In this document: one piece after another, positions 1 to 6,578 of the stretch
How positions within the stretch are numbered: position 1 is the first letter of the stretch
Layout: every line of letters begins with the position of its first letter
Assembly (NCBI GenBank): GCA_045124015.1
Contig: JBGVLA010000131.1
Span: 1 to 7,695 of the forward strand
Direction: 5' to 3'
From: QALR01 sp045124015
GTDB lineage: Bacteria > Bacillota > Clostridia > Oscillospirales > CAG-272
Length of the DNA stretch: 7,695 nt
Made by a program: the position numbers and the translations under genes
Notes under the pieces: generated by a model
Told to the model about the DNA's origin: nothing
The model's database searches: none
The model's input: the letters and a program-made list of their open reading frames with translations, nothing else

Positions 1-796
1 CACGGTACATTTCTTGCATACGGCAAGCATAAAAGCCGTAATCGCCGTCCTCATAGATGGCATCAAAGATACGGATGCAGGACCGCCAAGCGCGAACGCG
101 CATTTCGGGGGAATAGTCGCCCTTTCGACAAACAAAGAGCACCTCGCCGTGAAGCAGATCTGCCAGACTTTGAATGGTGCTTTGCGCCCACTTGCAACCT
201 TCATCGCCACCCAAGAGATGCGAGGTCAGTATCGTGGAGCAGGTCCAAATATTCGACATAGCGCCTGCATATTTTTTGGCTTTTTCCTGATTGCCCAGCT
301 CGTTATACGAAAACGCCAAAAGCTGTGCGATACCATCTCTCGTATTCACTGCCTTTGGGTCATTCCAAAGCGCTTCGCCAAGCGCGACAATACGTTCAAG
401 CGTTTTTTTGCGTTCTTTATCCGCGTTTTCATTGGAATACAGCGCGCTCATGAGCGCGTACGCAGCCCGGACACTGTTTGGAAACTCCTCGTGTGCGCGT
501 TCCCAAAGCGCAACCCTTTTCTCCGTTTCGCCCAGATTTCCGTATTCGCGGTCTTCTTCGTCATACGCATCGAGTTTTGCCCTCATGCGTTCCTCCTCCA
601 TGCCCATCAGCTCGTCGATGGTAACATCAAAATACTGTGCAAGCGCGGGGAGAAGTGTAATATCGGGAAAGCCCTCGCCCCGCTCCCATTTGCTCACCGC
701 CTGCGAGGAAATGCCAAAATGATTCGCAAGCTCTTCCTGTGTGATATCCTTTTTGCGGCGTAATTCGCGCAGCTTTTCGTTTAAGATGATTTTCAT
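1..796 (-). CDS. XRE-family transcriptional regulator, 3' end cut off by the window edge
   Basis: This is a DNA-binding regulator reading leftward; 265 residues are visible with no stop before the window edge, so the C-terminus is missing. The start is the ATG at 796-794 (MKIILNEKLRELRRKKDITQ), preceded by an AAAGGAAAG ribosome binding site about 7 nt upstream. Residues 9-64 form a classic helix-turn-helix: ITQEELANHFGIS, then the recognition helix SSQAVSKWERG, then FPDITLLPALAQYFDVTIDELMG. Residues 68-85 are highly charged. From about residue 90 the protein is alpha-helical and looks like TPR-type repeats (RVALWERAHEEFP, then KTLERIVALGEALW, then AQLLAFSYNELGNQEKAKKY). Such regions in XRE proteins usually bind a peptide or partner, but the ligand is unknown here. 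No signal peptide or membrane segment is seen. It is divergent from the GH38 gene, so control of that gene, of itself, or of both is a reasonable inference. The HTH family is certain; the target is not. Confidence 0.93.
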   Translation of the reverse strand, partial: MKIILNEKLRELRRKKDITQEELANHFGISSQAVSKWERGEGFPDITLLPALAQYFDVTIDELMGMEEERMRAKLDAYDEEDREYGNLGETEKRVALWERAHEEFPNSVRAAYALMSALYSNENADKERKKTLERIVALGEALWNDPKAVNTRDGIAQLLAFSYNELGNQEKAKKYAGAMSNIWTCSTILTSHLLGGDEGCKWAQSTIQSLADLLHGEVLFVCRKGDYSPEMRVRAWRSCIRIFDAIYEDGDYGFYACRMQEMYR

Positions 797-822
797 AAGC
801 GTCTTTCCTTTTCATGTTTTTT

Positions 823-838
823 ATCACAGATCTGTCAT
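823..838. promoter_or_regulatory. Palindrome ACAGATCTGT, candidate operator in the XRE leader
   Basis: ACAGATCTGT (826-835) is a perfect 10-bp palindrome. After one mismatched pair the symmetry continues for two more positions on each side (823-838, ATCACAGATCTGTCAT). It lies just downstream of the expected XRE transcription start (about 842) and upstream of the ribosome binding site. XRE repressors commonly bind short palindromes at this position to repress their own gene, so autoregulation is the simplest reading. Symmetry alone does not prove protein binding. Confidence 0.4.
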
Positions 839-848
839 TTCTGATTTT

Positions 849-877
849 ATTGTACCATGAAAATATACACAAAGCAA
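849..877 (-). promoter_or_regulatory. Sigma-A-type promoter for the XRE regulator gene
   Basis: On the minus strand a -35 box TTGCTT (877-872) and a -10 box TACAAT (854-849) are separated by exactly 17 bp. Transcription would start near 842, giving a leader of about 45 nt before the ATG at 796. The -35 matches consensus at four of six positions and the -10 at five of six, so it is probably weaker than the facing GH38 promoter. It was found by eye and not tested. Confidence 0.6.
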
Positions 878-894
878 TGACCGCAAATTTGTAT

Positions 895-918
895 TTTGGG
901 AGAAAAAGGCAACCCAAA
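895..918. promoter_or_regulatory. Inverted repeat TTTGGG-N12-CCCAAA upstream of the GH38 promoter
   Basis: TTTGGG (895-900) and CCCAAA (913-918) form a dyad whose half-site centres are 18 bp apart. It ends two bases before the -35 box of the GH38 promoter. A smaller palindrome, CAAATTTG, sits beside it at 884-891. The dyad lies between the two divergent -35 boxes, which suits an activator or a shared regulator acting on both genes. The mannosidase may therefore be controlled from here, possibly by the adjacent XRE protein. The site could also be chance symmetry in an A/T-rich spacer. Confidence 0.35.
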
Positions 919-919
919 G

Positions 920-948
920 TTGACTTCACACCCCTTTCGTGCTATAAT
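920..948 (+). promoter_or_regulatory. Strong sigma-A promoter for the GH38 alpha-mannosidase
   Basis: A -35 box TTGACT (920-925), a 17-bp spacer and a perfect -10 box TATAAT (943-948) predict a start near 955. The leader is about 30 nt and contains the ribosome binding site GGAGG (974-978), five bases before the ATG at 984. Such a near-consensus promoter would be active without an activator, so any regulation is more likely to be repression. Confidence 0.82.
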
Positions 949-983
949 ATTCACAGTAAAAGTATTTCATCTCGGAGGCATCT

Positions 984-3479
984 ATGGCTAAAAGGATACA
1001 TCTTATTTGTAACGCACATCTTGACCCCGTTTGGCAATGGGAATGGGAAGAGGGGGCGGCAGAAACGCTTTCCACCTTCCGCATCGCGGCGGATTTTTGC
1101 GAGGAATACGACCGCTTCGTTTTCTGCCACAACGAAGCACTTCTTTACCGATGGATCGAGGAATACGACCCACCCTTGTTTGCCCGTATTCAGCGTCTTG
1201 TGAAAGAGGGCAAATGGCATATCATGGGAGGCTTCCATCTCCAACCCGATTGCAATATGCCCTCGGGTGAATTTTTCGTGCGTCAGATCGCAGAGGGGCG
1301 CCGTTATTTCCTTGAAAAATTTGGTGTCGCGCCGACGGTCGCCGTCAATGTCGATCCGTTTGGACACACACGCGGTCTTGTGCAGATCCTCACAAAAACA
1401 GGCTACACGGGCTATCTTTTCATGCGTCCTCACTCGGACAACGCAGATTTCTCGCTACCCAAAAACGACTTCACATGGGTCGGCTATGATGGTAGCACCA
1501 TCGCGGCAACGAGACTTCGCCGCGGCTACGGCTCAGCCAAGGGGCAAGCGGCAAGTAAGGTCCGCTCCGCGATCAATAACTGTCAGGAGGATGATTTCGC
1601 GCTTTGTCTGTGGGGTGTCGGCAATCATGGCGGCGGACCTTCAAAAAAAGATCTTGATGATATTGAAGCGCTCACAAAAGCGGTCGAGGCAGATGGCGTT
1701 TCTGTCCTTCATTCCACCCCTGAGGCATATTTTGCGGAAATGGCAGAGAAGAGAACGCTTCCGAGGATAGAAACCGGGCTGAATCCTTGGGCTGTGGGCT
1801 GTTATACGAGCCAGGTCCGCATCAAGCAGGCGTACCGCAGGGCAGAAAACGATTTCCTAATGACGGAGACGATGTGCACGCACGCGGAATCCGCAGGAAA
1901 AATGGCATATCCCGAAAAGGAACTTGCGGAAGCGCTCTATGATATTTTGACCGTTCAATTCCACGATATTCTGCCCGGCACCTCTGTGCAAAGTGCAGAG
2001 GAGATGGCACTCCGTATGCTCGGACACGCATCAGAAATCCTTTCCCGTCTTCGTGCCAAGGCGTTTTTTGCGCTGACCGCGGGACAGAAAAAGGCAAGCG
2101 AGGACAAGATACCCGTTCTCGCGTACAATCCCTATCCGTATCCGATCGAGAGCGACCTTACGTGCGAGATGATGCTCTGGGATCAGTATCGCAGTGTTGA
2201 ATTCATGATGCCGCAGATCTACGACGAAAACGGAAACGCGCTCCCCACACAATGCGAAAAAGAACACAGCACGATCCCGATCGAGTGGCGCAAGCGCGTG
2301 GTCTTCCGCGCAACACTCGCGCCAATGTCGATGACTCGTTTTGACTGTGCTTACACGGCGCTTGACGCGCGCCCTGCTCATGTCTGCCCCGAAACAGATA
2401 CGAAGTACATTTTTGATACAGAGCATATGCACATCGAGATCAACCGAACAACGGGGCTTGTTGATAGTTACCGCAAGGACGGTGTGGAGCTTCTGGAAAA
2501 CCGTGCTTTTGCGCTCGAGGTTTGGGATGATAATTTTGACCCTTGGTATATGAATTCGAACCGTTTCCCGACGAAAATTGGAGAATTTTCGCTTCTCTCC
2601 CCCGAGGAGACCGCCGAATTCTGCGCTTGGTCTGTACCGCTCCCTGCGGTCCGTGTGATCGAAAGCGGCGCTGTACGCACCGTGATCGAGGCAGTTTTCG
2701 GATACAAGACCTCTCGCGCGGTGGTGAAATATATTCTTTCCGTAGCGGGTGGACTGGAGATCAAGCTTCGCGCACAGTGGAATGAAAAGCAAAAGATTCT
2801 AAAAATGAACGTTCCCGTCAAAATGACAGACGCCGTCTGCATCGGTGAGGAAGCATACGGCAGAGAAACGCTTCGCGGCGGACTTTTGGAGAACATCTCC
2901 CAAAAGTATATCGCCGTTTGCTATGACAAATACGCCGTTCTCGTTGCAAACGACGGCATCTACGGCTCCTCGTTTGACGAGACAACCTCCGCGCTGAAGC
3001 TAACGCTTCTTCGTTCGCCTTCGTATACCGCGCATCCCGTTGAGGAACGCCCCGTTATGCCAGCTGACCGTTATATGCCCTATATCGATATCGGCGAGCG
3101 TGATTTCGGCTTTACCATCGATGCAGGCACACGCCGTGAAATCTTAGCCACCGCCGCAAGAAAGGCTCAGCATTTCGGTATGCCGCCCATGCTCCTTTCC
3201 CTCTATCCTTCGGGAACGGATGAAAAACCTTGCTCTCCCATAAAGCTGACGGAAGATTCTCCCGTTACGATGCAGGCGTTCAAAAAGGCTGATAACAAAA
3301 AAGGCTATATCGTCCGTCTTTTCAATCCCACCGAGCATCCGCAGAGAGCAAAGATCTCCATTTTCGGCAAAACACAGATATTTTTGTTTTCTCCTTTTGA
3401 AATCAAGACCATCCGCCTGTACGACGGCGGCTATGAGGAAAACGATCTTATCGAGGATTTATTGCAAAATTGTAAATAA
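984..3479 (+). CDS. GH38 alpha-mannosidase, cytoplasmic
   Basis: This 831-residue glycoside hydrolase of family 38 should release alpha-linked mannose from oligosaccharides by a zinc-dependent retaining mechanism. The N-terminal catalytic domain (about 4-260) has the zinc motif HLDPVW (H12, D14). It also has NVDPFGH, in which D124 aligns with the catalytic nucleophile and zinc ligand of the family, and the loop GVGNHGGGPS (211-220). The helical middle domain (about 265-345) supplies the fourth zinc ligand, H327, in the motif QFHDILPGTS. The rest (about 370-825) is the beta-rich C-terminal region; IEINRTTGLVDSYRKDG marks the start of its conserved part. There is no signal peptide, so it acts inside the cell on imported glycans. 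Length is normal for bacterial members (about 800-1000). The start is fixed by GGAGG five bases upstream. Family is certain; linkage preference (1,2, 1,3, 1,6, or a mannosylglycerate-type substrate) cannot be read from the sequence. Confidence 0.95.
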   Translation: MAKRIHLICNAHLDPVWQWEWEEGAAETLSTFRIAADFCEEYDRFVFCHNEALLYRWIEEYDPPLFARIQRLVKEGKWHIMGGFHLQPDCNMPSGEFFVRQIAEGRRYFLEKFGVAPTVAVNVDPFGHTRGLVQILTKTGYTGYLFMRPHSDNADFSLPKNDFTWVGYDGSTIAATRLRRGYGSAKGQAASKVRSAINNCQEDDFALCLWGVGNHGGGPSKKDLDDIEALTKAVEADGVSVLHSTPEAYFAEMAEKRTLPRIETGLNPWAVGCYTSQVRIKQAYRRAENDFLMTETMCTHAESAGKMAYPEKELAEALYDILTVQFHDILPGTSVQSAEEMALRMLGHASEILSRLRAKAFFALTAGQKKASEDKIPVLAYNPYPYPIESDLTCEMMLWDQYRSVEFMMPQIYDENGNALPTQCEKEHSTIPIEWRKRVVFRATLAPMSMTRFDCAYTALDARPAHVCPETDTKYIFDTEHMHIEINRTTGLVDSYRKDGVELLENRAFALEVWDDNFDPWYMNSNRFPTKIGEFSLLSPEETAEFCAWSVPLPAVRVIESGAVRTVIEAVFGYKTSRAVVKYILSVAGGLEIKLRAQWNEKQKILKMNVPVKMTDAVCIGEEAYGRETLRGGLLENISQKYIAVCYDKYAVLVANDGIYGSSFDETTSALKLTLLRSPSYTAHPVEERPVMPADRYMPYIDIGERDFGFTIDAGTRREILATAARKAQHFGMPPMLLSLYPSGTDEKPCSPIKLTEDSPVTMQAFKKADNKKGYIVRLFNPTEHPQRAKISIFGKTQIFLFSPFEIKTIRLYDGGYEENDLIEDLLQNCK

Positions 3480-3503
3480 ATTGCGAAAAAACGCAGGATA
3501 ATC

Positions 3504-3532
3504 TTGACAACTCGAAAGCAAAGTTATATAAT
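3504..3532 (+). promoter_or_regulatory. Exact-consensus sigma-A promoter for htpG
   Basis: TTGACA (3504-3509), a 17-bp spacer and TATAAT (3527-3532) match the consensus at all twelve positions. Transcription should start near 3539, leaving an unusually long leader of about 130 nt before the htpG ATG. No terminator is seen between the GH38 stop and this promoter, so read-through from GH38 may add to it. Full consensus in a chaperone gene implies that control acts through a repressor or the leader rather than through promoter weakness. Confidence 0.9.
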
Positions 3533-3534
3533 TT

Positions 3535-3546
3535 AACTTGCAAGTT
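3535..3546. promoter_or_regulatory. 12-bp palindrome AACTTGCAAGTT at the htpG transcription start, candidate operator
   Basis: AACTTGCAAGTT is a perfect 12-bp palindrome beginning three bases after the -10 box and covering the predicted +1, which is the classic place for a repressor operator. A second perfect palindrome with the same TTGCAA core, TTTTGCAAAA, lies at 3627-3636 in the leader. Neither resembles CIRCE (the HrcA site, TTAGCACTC-N9-GAGTGCTAA) nor the tandem GGTCAAA repeat of CtsR. If functional, it points to some other repressor. Confidence 0.5.
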
Positions 3547-3554
3547 TGCGACAG

Positions 3555-3670
3555 ATTGCCGCTGCTAAGTCCGCCGTATGGCAGTATTGTGAAAATCAAA
3601 ATTTGCACTGACAGCGGAATACAATGTTTTGCAAAAATTTATTGATATATATTTCAGGAGGATTTTTCAC
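3555..3670 (+). promoter_or_regulatory. Long htpG leader with two mutually exclusive folds, possible RNA thermosensor or switch
   Basis: Fold A pairs 3555-3564 (ATT, bulged G, CCGCTG) with CAGCGGAAT at 3612-3620 and encloses a small GCC-GTAT-GGC hairpin (3573-3582). Fold B pairs GTGAAAATC (3589-3597) with GATTTTTCAC (3661-3670), a 9-bp helix with one bulge that covers the last base of the ribosome binding site and the whole spacer up to the ATG. Inside B, 3599-3607 can pair with 3630-3640 (9 bp, two-base bulge). A and B cross and so exclude one another. B is A/U-rich and would melt easily, which would suit a heat-responsive gene. This is hand folding only, and A/T-rich leaders often give chance helices. 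Confidence 0.3.
3656..3661 (+). promoter_or_regulatory. Ribosome binding site AGGAGG that sets the htpG start
   Basis: A full AGGAGG lies nine bases before the ATG at 3671. The reading frame is open further upstream to an ATG at 3629, but that start has no ribosome binding site and would add 14 residues (MQKFIDIYFRRIFH) not found at the start of HtpG proteins. The ATG at 3671 gives the family-typical MAVKQFKAESQKLLDLM. Confidence 0.9.
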
Positions 3671-5572
3671 ATGGCAGTGAAACAGTTTAAGGCGGAAAGC
3701 CAAAAGCTTCTCGACCTCATGATCAATTCCATCTACACAAACAAGGAGATCTTTCTCCGTGAGCTGATCAGCAACGCATCGGACGCGGTGGACAAGCTCC
3801 ATTTCAAGGGTCTTACCGATTCTTCCGTCGGTATGAACGCGAGCGATTACGCCATCACGCTCATTCCCGATAAGGAAGCGCGTACGCTCCGTATCGTAGA
3901 CAACGGCATCGGTATGACCAAGGACGAGCTTGAAAACAACCTCGGCACGATCGCCAAGAGCGGTTCTCTCGATTTCAAGACCAACAATACCTCCGAGGAC
4001 CTCGATATCATCGGTCAGTTTGGCGTTGGTTTTTATTCCGCATTCATGGTTGCTTCCAAGGTAACCGTCGTTTCCAAGGCTTACGGCACAGACGAAGCAT
4101 GGCAATGGGAATCCGAAGGCACAGAAGGCTATACCATTGAGGAAGCCTCCAAAAACACCGTCGGCACGGATATCACCCTTTACATCAAGGAAAATACCGA
4201 AACCGAGAATTATGACCGTTTCCTTGAAGAATACGGCATCCAGAGCCTTGTCAAGAAGTACAGCGACTATATCCGTTACCCCATCAAGATGATGATGACC
4301 CATGAGCATCCCATTCCCAAGCCCGAGGATGCAGGCGACGATTGGGTCCAGGAATACGAAGAACACAGCGAGCTTGAAACCCTCAACAGCATGATCCCGA
4401 TTTGGAAACGCAAAAAAGGCGAGACCACAGACGAGGAATATGCAGAATTTTATAAGAATAATTTCTATGATTATTCCGACCCTGCAAAGGTCATCACCGC
4501 AAGCGGCGAGGGCGCGGTCAACTACAATGCCGTTCTCTTTGTTCCCGCACACGCACCCTATGATTTCTATACCAAGGAATTCAAAAAAGGTCTTGCCCTC
4601 TATTCCTCCGGTGTGATGATCATGGAAAAATGCGAGGACCTTATCCCCGATTACTTCAATTTCGTTCGCGGTGTCGTGGATTCCTCCGACCTCAGCCTCA
4701 ATATCAGCCGTGAGCTTCTCCAGCAGAACCATCAGCTCAAGCTCATTCGCAAAAACATCGAAAAGAAGATCAAAAACGAGCTTCTCGCGCTTTGCAAGAA
4801 TGACCGCGAGAAATACGAAGAGTTCTGGAAATCCTTCGGCAGAGTGCTGAAATTCGGCGTATACAGCGATTACGGCGCACATAAGGACGTTCTCACCGAC
4901 CTTCTCATCTTCTATTCCGCAAAGGAAGAAAAGATGGTAACGCTCGAAGAATACGTTTCCGCAATGCCCGAAAATCAAAAATATATCTATTTCGCTTCCT
5001 CCGATAGCGTGGAACGCGCGGCAAAGCTTCCGAATACTGAAGCGGTTCTCGACCATAATTTTGACGTTCTTCTCTGCACCGACGACGTAGATGAATTCTG
5101 CTTGCAGATCCTCCGCGAATACAAGGAAAAAGCATTCAAGAATGTCGGCGGCGGCAATCTTGAGCTCGAAACCGAGGAAGAAAAAGAAGCGGCAAAGACC
5201 GCGGCAGAAGAAAACAAAGGTCTGCTCGAAGCGATCAAGGATGCACTTGGCGGCAAGGTCAAGGCAGTCAAGACCTCTGCGGTTTTGAAGGAGCATCCCG
5301 TAGCACTTTCTTCCGAAGGTCCCGTTTCCATCGAAATGGAAAAGGTCCTCAAAAATATGCCCGGCAACGATGGCATCGCAAGCGAAAAGGTGCTTGAGAT
5401 CAATGAAAATCACCCTGTTTTCGCTTCTCTCAAGGAAACCGCAGCGGCAGGCGACAGCGCAAAGCTTTCCCTCTACGCAGGCATCCTCTATGAACAGGCA
5501 CGCCTTATCGAAGGACTTCCCGTGGAAGACCCCATCGCATATGCAAAGGCAGTTTGCTCGCTCATGAAATAA
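3671..5572 (+). CDS. htpG: Molecular chaperone HtpG (bacterial Hsp90)
   Basis: This 633-residue cytosolic ATP-dependent chaperone works as a homodimeric clamp that remodels client proteins; E. coli HtpG has 624 residues. The N-terminal GHKL ATPase domain (about 1-215) shows ELISNASDAVDKL (30-43, with catalytic E31 and magnesium-binding N35), DNGIGM (77-82), GTIAKSG (92-98), the lid motif GQFGVGFYSAF (115-125) and GTDITLYI (165-172). The middle domain (about 235-490) carries IPIWKRKKGE, FVRGVVDSSDLSLNISREL with the ATP-contacting R347, and QLKLIRKNIEKKIKNEL. An acidic, lysine-rich stretch (about 497-520) leads to the C-terminal dimerisation domain (about 520-633). DLSLN in place of the E. coli-type DLPLN agrees with a Gram-positive origin. 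All key residues are present, so it should be active. It has its own promoter and terminator and looks monocistronic. A long antisense open frame across it is only a shadow of its codon use. Confidence 0.98.
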   Translation: MAVKQFKAESQKLLDLMINSIYTNKEIFLRELISNASDAVDKLHFKGLTDSSVGMNASDYAITLIPDKEARTLRIVDNGIGMTKDELENNLGTIAKSGSLDFKTNNTSEDLDIIGQFGVGFYSAFMVASKVTVVSKAYGTDEAWQWESEGTEGYTIEEASKNTVGTDITLYIKENTETENYDRFLEEYGIQSLVKKYSDYIRYPIKMMMTHEHPIPKPEDAGDDWVQEYEEHSELETLNSMIPIWKRKKGETTDEEYAEFYKNNFYDYSDPAKVITASGEGAVNYNAVLFVPAHAPYDFYTKEFKKGLALYSSGVMIMEKCEDLIPDYFNFVRGVVDSSDLSLNISRELLQQNHQLKLIRKNIEKKIKNELLALCKNDREKYEEFWKSFGRVLKFGVYSDYGAHKDVLTDLLIFYSAKEEKMVTLEEYVSAMPENQKYIYFASSDSVERAAKLPNTEAVLDHNFDVLLCTDDVDEFCLQILREYKEKAFKNVGGGNLELETEEEKEAAKTAAEENKGLLEAIKDALGGKVKAVKTSAVLKEHPVALSSEGPVSIEMEKVLKNMPGNDGIASEKVLEINENHPVFASLKETAAAGDSAKLSLYAGILYEQARLIEGLPVEDPIAYAKAVCSLMK

Positions 5573-5630
5573 GCAGTGGACGAAGTTCACAGGAAGTGGA
5601 TCTTTCCGTCTGTTCAAAAACAGCAAAAAG

Positions 5631-5662
5631 AACCCCGAGGAATATGAGTCCTCGGGGTTTTT
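5631..5662 (+). terminator. Intrinsic terminator after htpG
   Basis: AACCCCGAGGA (5631-5641) pairs perfectly with TCCTCGGGGTT (5649-5659) around a 7-base loop, forming an 11-bp stem that runs into a run of five T (5658-5662). It lies 58 bases after the htpG stop. A-rich sequence on the 5' side (5625-5632) means it may also work weakly in the other direction. It separates htpG from the esterase pair. Confidence 0.92.
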
Positions 5663-5673
5663 CTGTAAAATGC

Positions 5674-5702
5674 TTGCAATCCCCCGGAGAATGTGATAAA
5701 AT
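5674..5702 (+). promoter_or_regulatory. Promoter with extended -10 for the esterase pair
   Basis: A -35 box TTGCAA (5674-5679), a 17-bp spacer and a -10 box TAAAAT (5697-5702) preceded by TG one base upstream (5694-5695) give an extended -10 promoter only 12 bases after the T-run of the htpG terminator. Expected start is near 5709, with a leader of about 30 nt. The TTGCAA -35 is an imperfect match, and the TGnTAAAAT element probably compensates. Confidence 0.6.
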
Positions 5703-5726
5703 GGAAGCAATGAAAGGCCCCGAAAA

Positions 5727-5732
5727 AGGAGG
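5727..5732 (+). promoter_or_regulatory. Ribosome binding site AGGAGG that sets the first esterase start
   Basis: AGGAGG lies seven bases before the ATG at 5740. In-frame ATGs at 5701 and 5710 have no such site; the first overlaps the predicted -10 box and the second sits at the expected transcript start, so 5740 is the supported start. Confidence 0.85.
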
Positions 5733-5739
5733 AATTCTT

Positions 5740-6561
5740 ATGTTTCAACATCACACCACCGAGGTGGTACAGCTTTTCCCCGAAAGACCGCAGATCACCC
5801 TTACGACCTATGTTGCGGGTACGGATAAATCCCTACGCTTCAACGATAAACGCCGTGCCATTTTGATTCTCCCGGGCGGCGGTTATGCAGGCTGTGCCGC
5901 TATTGAATCCGAACCCATCGCGCATCATTTTTTGGCGGCAGGCTTCAATGCGTTCGTATTGGAATATACCACGACTTCCACAGGCAGTCCTCTATGGCCG
6001 ACACCGCTCATTGACGCATCGGCGGCGATGAAATATATCCGCGACCATGCAGACGAGCTTCACATCGACCCGAATTACGTTTTCGTCATCGGCTTTTCCG
6101 CAGGCGGACACCTCGCGGCGGCGCTCGGTACGATGTGGGATAACGATGAGATCGAAAAGCTTCTCGGTATGGAAAAGGGATACAACCGACCGACGGGTAT
6201 GATCCTTTCCTATGCGGTTACGTCCAAAGCCATTCACGGGCATACACGCTCCTTTGCGAAGATCCTTGGGGATGACAGAAGCAAGGAATCGGGTGATGCC
6301 GTTTCTCCCGAGCTTCAGGTTTCCGAAAAGACCTGTCCTGCGTTTATTTGGCATACACGCACAGACCCCGGCGTGTTGGTACAAAATGCGCTCGTTTTTG
6401 CCAAAGCACTCGCTGACCATGAAATTCCCTTTGAAATGCACATTTATCCCGAAGGACCTCACGGACTTTCTCTCAACAATGACGTCGTCGGCAGAAATTA
6501 TCCTGCGGCAAATCAATGGACATGGGATTCCGTTCGTTGGATGAAGAGCATTGAGGTATAA
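5740..6561 (+). CDS. Alpha/beta hydrolase, acetyl-esterase-like, first tandem copy
   Basis: This 273-residue cytoplasmic alpha/beta-fold hydrolase resembles the Aes / sugar acetyl-esterase group. After a short N-terminal strand region comes the oxyanion-hole segment ILILPGGGYAGC (41-52), the PGGGY variant of the HGGG motif. The nucleophile elbow is GFSAGGHLAAALG with S120, and the triad is completed by D209 (HTRTDPGV) and H241 (EGPHGLSL). There is no signal peptide, so it would act on small imported or intracellular esters. Acetylated sugars or oligosaccharides are the usual substrates in such gut Firmicutes genes, but the substrate here is inferred. It is first in a two-gene operon with the similar gene at 6579; the two align with one single-residue gap at about 55% identity by hand count. 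Where its partner has DDAVPV after the acid residue, this copy has DPGVLV, so the edge of the active site differs. A peptidase-like role cannot be excluded. Confidence 0.88.
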   Translation: MFQHHTTEVVQLFPERPQITLTTYVAGTDKSLRFNDKRRAILILPGGGYAGCAAIESEPIAHHFLAAGFNAFVLEYTTTSTGSPLWPTPLIDASAAMKYIRDHADELHIDPNYVFVIGFSAGGHLAAALGTMWDNDEIEKLLGMEKGYNRPTGMILSYAVTSKAIHGHTRSFAKILGDDRSKESGDAVSPELQVSEKTCPAFIWHTRTDPGVLVQNALVFAKALADHEIPFEMHIYPEGPHGLSLNNDVVGRNYPAANQWTWDSVRWMKSIEV

Positions 6562-6578
6562 ACGAAAGGATTTTTTCT

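Noticed and set aside
14..763. A 249-codon plus-strand open frame at the left end
   Set aside because: It is antisense to the XRE regulator, whose minus-strand frame has a textbook helix-turn-helix and ribosome binding site.
3482..3495. TGCG-A6-CGCA hairpin as a terminator for the GH38 gene
   Set aside because: Only four base pairs and no T-run; too weak to call.
3596..5710. A 704-codon open frame on the minus strand covering all of htpG
   Set aside because: It lies fully antisense to an unmistakable HtpG, its translation is rich in Phe, Cys, Ile and Val as expected from the complement of frequent GAA/GAC/AAG codons, and it has no family motif. It is a codon-bias shadow.
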